A model generated the notes under the pieces. The model was not told where the DNA came from, searched no databases, and was given only the letters and a program-made list of their open reading frames with translations. From Dryococelus australis (taxonomy: Eukaryota; Arthropoda; Insecta; Phasmatodea; Phasmatidae), in the NCBI GenBank assembly GCA_029891345.1, contig CM057005.1:67465760-67529759 (forward strand): a stretch of DNA of 64,000 nt, given 5' to 3'. The stretch's first letter is position 1. Each line of letters begins with the position of its first letter. Position numbers and translations under genes: made by a program. Shown here in pieces: positions 57,985-64,000 of the stretch.

Positions 57985-58140
57985 TAATGGCTCCATGGCT
58001 CGCTCGATACTGCATGAGAAGTCACCGGTTCGATTAGTTTCGATGGCTGGAAATTTTTCACATAGGTATACTCACATGTGGTAGCATGAGAGAATCTATC
58101 ATGGCTGTGGGCTTTCTCGTAGTACACCAATTTATTTTTT
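57985..58140 (+). mobile_element. tRNA-derived SINE ending in a (TC)n tract
   Basis: A box in CATGGCTCGCTCGATAC and B box GGTTCGATTAG; the body has ATAGGTATACTCACATGTGG and GGCTGTGGGCTTTCTCGTAG. It runs into a microsatellite instead of a poly-A tail. Confidence 0.65.
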
Positions 58141-58147
58141 TTCTCCA

Positions 58148-58149
<2 letters not shown>

Positions 58150-58206
<57 letters not shown>
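58150..58206. repeat. (TC)n microsatellite
   Basis: About 55 bp of TC repeat at the 3' side of the SINE. Confidence 0.97.
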
Positions 58207-58209
<3 letters not shown>

Positions 58210-58225
58210 TGCTGTCATCTACCCT

Positions 58226-58525
58226 AAGGTCCATTCTCGGTCACTGCGAACTGTTCTGAAGCCCTACTAAAGATATAATTCCAGGATATTCCTCCGCCTC
58301 GCAACGCATTCGTGTGCACTCAATATAATAATATTGTCCGTGAGGACTATTTCTTACTAGAAATTACCAACACGCTTATTTTGTCTCTGTTTTTATTCAT
58401 ATTAATTACAAATGAAACCTTCTAATTTATAAATAAAATATGAATAAAACTTACATTTTTCTAAAAATAAGTGTAAAACGCTTGTGATACGTGGTATATT
58501 CAAGAAACAACCCGAAACGCCATGT
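58226..58525 (+). mobile_element. MITE family C, 3'-truncated copy
   Basis: Left part AGGTCCATTCTCGGTCAC, TTCTGAAGCCCTACTAAAG, TTCCTCCGCCTCG; then TATTTCTTACTAG and AAACGCTTGTGATACG. The right terminal repeat is missing. Confidence 0.75.
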
Positions 58526-60827
58526 GTTTGGACTTGTGACCTTGTAAACATGGATTGGTTAGAATTTTATATCAGTAGTAATTTCCCGGCAGAACTTTCT
58601 GTAGGTTCATTTAATAATCGTGCGGGACCTATTTTACATTTCCCGCGCACCTGCGCCGTTCGTCGATTGTCAATGCTGTCTCAAGGGTTGGCGGTCCTGA
58701 GCTACACACGGCTAAAAAAAAAAAAAATTGCTTCATTTTACGGGAAAGTGATGTTAAAAATTTATCCAGAGGTGTCCGTACACTCTCCGTAAAATTACGG
58801 ACACATTGATTTTCAAAAACGGACTTTTCGTAAAATTCAACGAAACCTCTTCGTTAATTGCATAATTAGTTTTCTGTACTTCTAGTTTAAATAATTTTTA
58901 GTATCTATTTTATTTTAGTTTTCATTACGTGGGTGTTCTACTGAGTTTAAAAAATATATTTAAAAAAGTTAACTTAAGCAAGTTTTGAAGCCGAGTCAAA
59001 AATTTGCAAGTTCACGATCCTAACCACTTACCTACAATACTCACATGGTGAGTCTGGTATACCTTTTGAATTTTTTATATTAGTCACATAAGCAACTATT
59101 TAGTTTCTGTTAAAGATAATGTATTTTAAGTGTAGCTAAGTGTTAGTACATAGACCTATACTTTTTGCTACTTTTTAATGTTTGAAAGAACAGGTCTTAG
59201 CGGCATGGATAACCTTAACTGCCGCAGAAACGATAATTTTCTGGTTACAGTGGCGAAGAAAGCTTCGTGTAGACTCGGCATTTTCGTAAACATTTCCGCA
59301 AATATCCGCAAATATACGGACAATTTAAAAAAAGTGCAGGAAGAAGAGGTCAGTTTCGTGTCGGACATCATGGCGGTAAGTTGAACGTATGCAAATGCCG
59401 CCAGTCGGCTGTTTTCTCGCTGAAATTCGCTGCACCGTTCTCTAATGGCAATTTAATTTCAGTAGCGTGAATTTGCCATAACTCTATAGTATATTCACGA
59501 CTGGAAGAAACTTTTCTGAAGCCCTGCCAAATTTCTACTTCTGGTTACATATTACGCATCCTTCATCTACACCTAAACCGACGAGCTATGAAGTAAACAT
59601 AGATTGGCGGAAGCGTTTCCAGACTGAGGCCACTTGGACCTCTGTCCGCCATTTTCATTTCAGTCAAAGCAAAGATACGTGGTAGGGTGAAGCAGTAAGG
59701 AATATCACGCATACGTAGCCAAAAAAATCGACAAATAAAATACAATTGGTCATTTCCACACACTTGCTGGCTGGAAATAAAGTGTAATTCGCGGATTTTG
59801 CTTTGCAAGGTTAAAGATGGCATAAAACAAACCGCTGAGAAGTTGTATAGTGTAGTGTTGTGAATGTTATTTTTGAGAAGAATTGTGTTAATATCAAACC
59901 ATCCTGCATGATTGAGATTGCAGTGTATAAGCCTATGCATGGGAGCATGTAAGCGATTTACGTATCCATTTAATCGAGTGCTCGGAAATATTAAAGGTGC
60001 AATGGGATGTGTGTGGTGTTTCGACTCGAACGTGCAATGCAAATAATTTATAGACTACAGCAGTTTGGCATCAAACCACAGAGTTGGTGGATTGACATCG
60101 TGATCAAAATCATTATTTTCGTGTATTGAGACAGACGTGAAAATTATATTTTGTGGGTGCTCACGGAAAGCAGGTTCCGGTAAATGTAAACATAACGTAG
60201 AGGTAATGTAAATCAGAGGGGCTTTTTTGAAGAGAGAAAAATCCGGAAAATGGTATAAATCCACTCTATTATTAATACAGAACACCGATTTTATGAGGCG
60301 CATCAATATTTCACCTGATGGGGAGGGCTATGAACTGTAGGAAAATTGAGGGGTAAAAGTTTATAATGAAAATGTAGATATTTTGTATTTTTTTAACCCC
60401 CAATTTCCCTTATCTTTATTGCCCTCCCCACTATCGATTTAGGTGTTTCTATTGGTTTGGTTATGTCTTTTTGGCAGTTCATGTATTTCCATGTGTAAAT
60501 ATTATTATGAAGTACATATTTTCCACTCGTTTTACACCACAATTTCCCTGGTCAGAAAATTGTCATAGGCGTATTTCAAAAACCATTCCGTACGAATATT
60601 CACAGTTTTAAGGCCTCAGACATTATCTAAGTTAGCTTTATGACGTTTTAAAAATGCCTAAATTGACGATAGTTCTTATAGTTATTTTTAATTAACATAT
60701 TTGTTTACCACGATATAGCAAATTACAAGTAATGCACGTAAATATTTTCCCGCGACTGTTACAACTGCGACGTAAAGAACTGTAGTATTTATTCTTTTGT
60801 TATTGATATTTGTTGGGTTATTTAACA
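58526..60827. other. Long non-coding stretch with a small family C scrap
   Basis: 59493-59560 carries the left-end words of family C (CTTTTCTGAAGCCCTGCC, TTCTACTTC). A 159-codon minus-strand frame at 59563-60042 is the longest in the area but has no recognisable domain and AT-biased codons. Nothing else seen. Confidence 0.4.
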
Positions 60828-60938
60828 AGTATAAAACGCTTGTTATACATAACATATTTAGAAAACAACCAAACACATGGGGTGTTTTTCCAAGGGTTTG
60901 ATTCAGAAAGTGTTAAGAAACAGCAAACGGCCTATAAA
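60828..60938 (+). mobile_element. MITE family C, right end only
   Basis: TATAAAACGCTTGTTATAC, CATATTTAGAAAACAACC, ACATGGGGTGTTTTTCC and GATTCAGAAAGTGTTAAG with the end CAAACGGCCTATA. Confidence 0.7.
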
Positions 60939-61060
60939 TGTCGTTAGAGTGGAGTGTACAGTGCCGGAACTACAGACGCAAATGGGGACTGAAATACGCC
61001 CGAGCAAATACAGGATAGTGAGAGTTACACGAGTCTCGCCGACAACGGTTTCACAATTCC

Positions 61061-61063
<3 letters not shown>

Positions 61064-61131
<68 letters not shown>
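61064..61131. repeat. (GA)n microsatellite
   Basis: About 66 bp of GA repeat, followed by a short TC run at 61142-61153. The frames across it are artefacts. Confidence 0.97.
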
Positions 61132-61132
<1 letters not shown>

Positions 61133-61460
61133 GTGTAGGTGTCTCTCTCTCTCGGTTGTTTTGCGGTTCGTTGCAAATTCGCGGTGTGCCCTTTGCACCT
61201 AACTTCAGTTGCCAACTTTGCTCGCACCGGCAGCGGATAGCGAATACCAACTATCGACAGCTCGTTGCCACCAACCTTCTTCAGCCTTTGCAGGCCATTT
61301 GACGGTTGGTTAGTTCCAACTTTTCTGAAGCCCTGCTGAAGTTCTACTTGCAGGATACTCCTCCGCCTCGTGCAAACAAAGATTAACCACGTCTAGAGAA
61401 TTACACCACAAGGGCAATGCACTGCATTCATGCGCACTCAGCATAGTAATATTTCGCGTA

Positions 61461-61882
61461 TAGGCTGTTCACGGTAAAATGAGCACTTTTGAAAACCTTG
61501 CTTAAGTACTACTTGTGTACAGGTTGTGTGTCCTTCCGCCTTATGTAAAATTAACATTGCCATGGGCCTCATCACTTTATTCGTGCGTCGGTCAAGTGAA
61601 ACTGCGAAATTATTAGAAAAGTAAAATTTTACAAATCTGCTCGTTTATAAACTTCGATAAATTAAAAAATAAACAAAGCGAGAGAAATAAATTAAGTAAT
61701 CACAAATGGTTACCTAAACCTTTTGTTCGACGCTTATATATGGAACTACTTTCCCCTCCATCGTTACCAACTTTACTGGACACATATCACTCATTGCGCC
61801 CGTTAAAATATATGCAGGTGAGAGTAGTGCCATTTTTTAAGGTTGATTTAACAAATGCTCACTTTATATTGAACAGCCTTTA
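61461..61882 (+). mobile_element. MITE family A copy 12, inserted in family C
   Basis: Left end TAGGCTGTTCACGGTAAAATGAGC, right end GCTCACTTTATATTGAACAGCCTTTA; the interior blocks are complete. It splits the family C words ATTTCGCGTA and GGAATTATTTCTC. Confidence 0.88.
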
Positions 61883-62075
61883 GGAATTATTTCTCACTAG
61901 GAATTACCAACATACTATTTTCTCACTACTTGTAGTCATACCAGTTTTAATTTAAATATTATAATTTATAGATATAATATACTTAAGTAAAAGTTCGCTT
62001 CAACAAAAAATAAAATACTTTTATGTTTATACAAGTGAAAAAACGCTTGTGATACATGAGATATTTAGGAAAAAA

Positions 62076-62370
62076 TTGGGTTTTGTTGTGTTGGAGACAC
62101 AGCCGTTTTTTTTTTTTTTTGCGTGAATACGTCTAAGCTGACGCGCTCGGACGCCTTGATGTTTATTCTACATTCCCGGCACCGCTTCACTCGATCATAT
62201 GGGATTTTATGGGCATCACTGGATTGCTTTAGATATGCTTCTTCCAACCGTATACGATTTCTGTATTTCGACTTGGCTTTTTGACTAGTATAGGTCGAAA
62301 TTATGTTAAGTTTTCTTAATTTTTTTTTTACATTAAAAGCATACAATTTCACCATAACCACGCTACACAA
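62076..62370 (-). pseudogene. Family D ORF, start codon lost
   Basis: On the minus strand it reads QKAKSKYRNRIR, HKIPYDRVKRCR and KASERVSLDVFTQ in the same frame as the ORF at 45643, with a T-rich run (K codons) after VFTQ. The position of the other copy's ATG is ATT here. The frame extends upstream to an ATG at 62370, inside what should be leader sequence. The insertion ends at 62076, so the C-terminal part is missing. Confidence 0.5.
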
Positions 62371-62752
62371 ATGATTTTATAGACGCAATCGATTGATCTT
62401 GACGAGAGATGTCGAGTGAAACTTAAACGAGCGTCGTAGCTTCTCCTAGTCAAAAGTTATACTACGCGGATGTTATGGGACGCGGCGAAACGAACTCAAC
62501 ATTGCGCCTTCTCCCCTCCCTACGCCACGCCGTGCGCGATGCTTCGCAGTCCTCACTCAACGTAACGGATATTTTGATCATTTAGCAATCGAGTGGTGTA
62601 ATTGAATTTTGAAAATAGATAGATTCGGAGCTGCAATGCCAAACTGAACCCCCCCCCCCCCCCCCTTCCCCTTCCAAGATTTTGTTATCATCGGATTTTC
62701 TGGATTTCCTCCTACTATTGTTACAAGTTTAAATACGCATTCACGTCAAAAA
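62076..62752 (-). mobile_element. Family D repeat, copy 2, inserted in family C
   Basis: Inverse of 45200-45880 by order of blocks, including the CAGTTTGGCATTGCAG block, the GTATAACTTTTGACTAGG block, a TATAAAA box (62375-62381) and the start of the ORF. The family C sequence that resumes on both sides limits the insertion to about 677 bp. A C17 run (G17 on the coding strand, 62649-62665) is at a position where copy 1 has none. Confidence 0.65.
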
Positions 62753-62957
62753 CGAACACGTCATCCATGGTGTGATTTTTCAAAGGTTTGATTAAGAATG
62801 AGTGAAGAAACCACGAACAGACTAAATTTGGCCGTGAGACCACGTGGTAAGCTCCCCCGTGGAGAAGATTTTGCACGATTATCCTATCGAGGTACTCAAT
62901 TACCTGTTAGTCATTCCGCGTATTCTCATCCTCCACCATCTTCTCCAGGGAGCGTTC

Positions 62958-63095
62958 AGTCATGTGGTAGCGCACGTCTGATTTGATTTTGGGCAGTCGT
63001 AGGTTCGAATCCCGACCTGCCTACCTTAGGAGCAGTTTTACGAAGTGATTTTCCGTCCACACTGCAGGAAGGTCGTGATGCAGTTTGGTAATATA
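62958..63095 (+). mobile_element. Possible tRNA-derived SINE
   Basis: TGTGGTAGCGCACG as A-box-like sequence and GTAGGTTCGAATCCCGACC as a good B box; the body has CCGTCCACACTGCAGGAAGG. No tail recognised. Confidence 0.5.
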
Positions 63096-63152
63096 TACCT
63101 ATCTTTTTCACGAATATGTACACACACATCATTTCGCGTTACAATTCCCGTA

Positions 63153-63374
63153 TAGGCAATTCACGGTAAAGTGTGCACTCTTTAAAGCACTCTCATTCGG
63201 AACAGTAGTCAAGTATATTTTATTGTAGACTTGGACGTTAACTTTCAAGTCCGGTGAAATATATACACTATGTTTATTACTTTACATGGTAATTTCTTTA
63301 AAGAGGCGGAAGGATAAAAATGGCTGGTAGGAAAAAAGTAACTAGGGCCTCGAAAGTTCTTACTTGACCGTATA
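63153..63374. mobile_element. MITE family B copy 9
   Basis: Ends TATAGGCAATTCACGGTAAAGT and GTTCTTACTTGACCGTATAC; the interior has CATTCGGAACAGTAGTCAAG and TGGCTGGTAGG. Moderately worn. Confidence 0.75.
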
Positions 63375-63473
63375 CTTTTTATCTACCTCTGAAGGTAACT
63401 GCGCAGGCACACACTAAAAAATTCGATATGTTGACCATTTCCCGATAATTTTTCCTTTTTGACTACACTTATG

Positions 63474-64000
63474 CCCGGTTGCACCAACATCATCCGTGAT
63501 CAGAGGTCGAATGATCCAAGTTCCGAACCACGATACAGTTTGATCTTGGTTCCAATGTAAAAGCGTAGCATCAACGAAATTTCACGATTTTGGATCTCCG
63601 ATTCGTCGATCTTGGTTCCAAAAATTAAGATCTAAATTATGTATGAGAGAAATTTTGCTATTGGTTCGTAATATATGACGTCATGGAAGTAGGCGTATTT
63701 TTCACTATTGATAGAACTAGATGTGCGATGTTTGATCTGTTTTATGTGAATTATTGTTGTAAGAATTTTACTGAATATTATTCAAGTGCGTATAATGTTG
63801 TTTTAATTTATCAAGAAAACAATCGAACGTAGTTCTATCCGTTGGCGTATTTTCAAACTACATTTGTCGACGATGGCTGCAGATCTTGGATCGAGATTTC
63901 GAACCGCCAATTTTGGCGGTTAGAAATGAACTTCATCTCGATCTCCAGTTCAGCTCTGAACTCGAATGGTGCAACAATTTTCTGTATCGATCTTAGATTC
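63474..64000 (+). mobile_element. Possible PIF/Harbinger-like element, cut by the window end
   Basis: Left end ATGCCCGGTTGCACCA, then GATCTTGGTTCCAA repeated, GACGTCATGG, and from 63870 a block that matches the inverse of 53600-53760 (CTTGGAT, TTCGAACCGCCA, CTCTGAACTCGAATGGTGCAA). The second end lies beyond 64000. Confidence 0.45.

Larger units (their letters stand above)
61291..62826 (+). mobile_element. MITE family C copy with two nested insertions
   Basis: Pieces: 61291-61460 (GAAGCCCTGCTGAAGTTCTAC, CTCCTCCGCCTCGTGC, GGCAATGCACTGCATTC), 61883-62075 (CTCACTAGGAATTACC, AAACGCTTGTGATACATG, ATATTTAGGAAAA) and 62753-62826 (GTGATTTTTCAAAGGTTTG, GAAACCACGAACAGACTAA). A family A MITE and a family D repeat separate them. 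Confidence 0.8.

Noticed and set aside
58985..59060. tRNA-like words around TAAGTGGTTAGGATCG (minus strand)
   Set aside because: An A-box-like word without a matching B box; no SINE body found.
59563..60042. 159-codon minus-strand frame
   Set aside because: Longest frame in a repeat-poor stretch, but no recognisable domain, no supporting context and composition like the surrounding AT-rich sequence.
60877..61302. 141-codon plus and 115-codon minus frames with Arg-Glu and Ser-Leu repeats
   Set aside because: Both span the (GA)n microsatellite; low-complexity artefacts.

Overview
This is a piece of a eukaryotic, almost certainly insect, nuclear genome. The signs are AT-rich sequence with long (TA)n, (TC)n and (GA)n microsatellites, tRNA-derived SINEs, dense miniature inverted-repeat elements (MITEs), a hAT transposon, and decayed Ty3/gypsy retroelements, one followed by an errantivirus-type envelope remnant. 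No convincing host gene, rRNA gene or functional tRNA gene was found. The species cannot be named from the sequence; a large, repeat-rich insect genome fits best (inference).

Layout. 190-2985: a degenerate minisatellite of ~40-43 bp units whose orientation flips; its monomer resembles the tRNA-like head of SINEs found later in the window. 3549-8181: pieces of MITE family C around a decayed gypsy pol (4231-6162) and a broken env (6837-7472). 8182-28112: mostly non-coding sequence with MITE families A, B and C, a TTAA-flanked MITE, a near-perfect palindrome, SINEs, tandem arrays and hAT-type MITEs. 28113-30915: the 3' part of a second gypsy element on the minus strand (RNase H, integrase, polypurine tract, LTR). 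32560-40290: a nested complex in which a family C copy is interrupted by a family A MITE and by a 5.9-kb hAT element with 10-bp ends and a 7/8 matching 8-bp target duplication; that hAT holds a broken transposase and a B-in-B nested MITE. 40291-45200: little recognisable apart from one MITE. 45200-46026 and 62076-62752 (inverted): two copies of an unrecognised repeat (family D) sharing a TATA box and a small basic ORF. 47916-49359: a 1.44-kb inverted repeat with a tRNA-like module in each arm. The remainder is MITEs, SINEs and sequence without recognisable content.

How it works together. Families A (~430 bp), B (~240 bp) and C (~400 bp) have related termini built on a GTTCACGGT core, insert at TA-like sites, and are nested in one another, so they were probably mobilised by one transposase family that is not in this window. 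Together they cover roughly 9-10 kb by hand-drawn boundaries. All protein-coding remnants belong to transposable elements and all are broken by stops or frameshifts. Coordinates were fixed by eye; element ends are good to a few bases where a target duplication is quoted and to tens of bases elsewhere.
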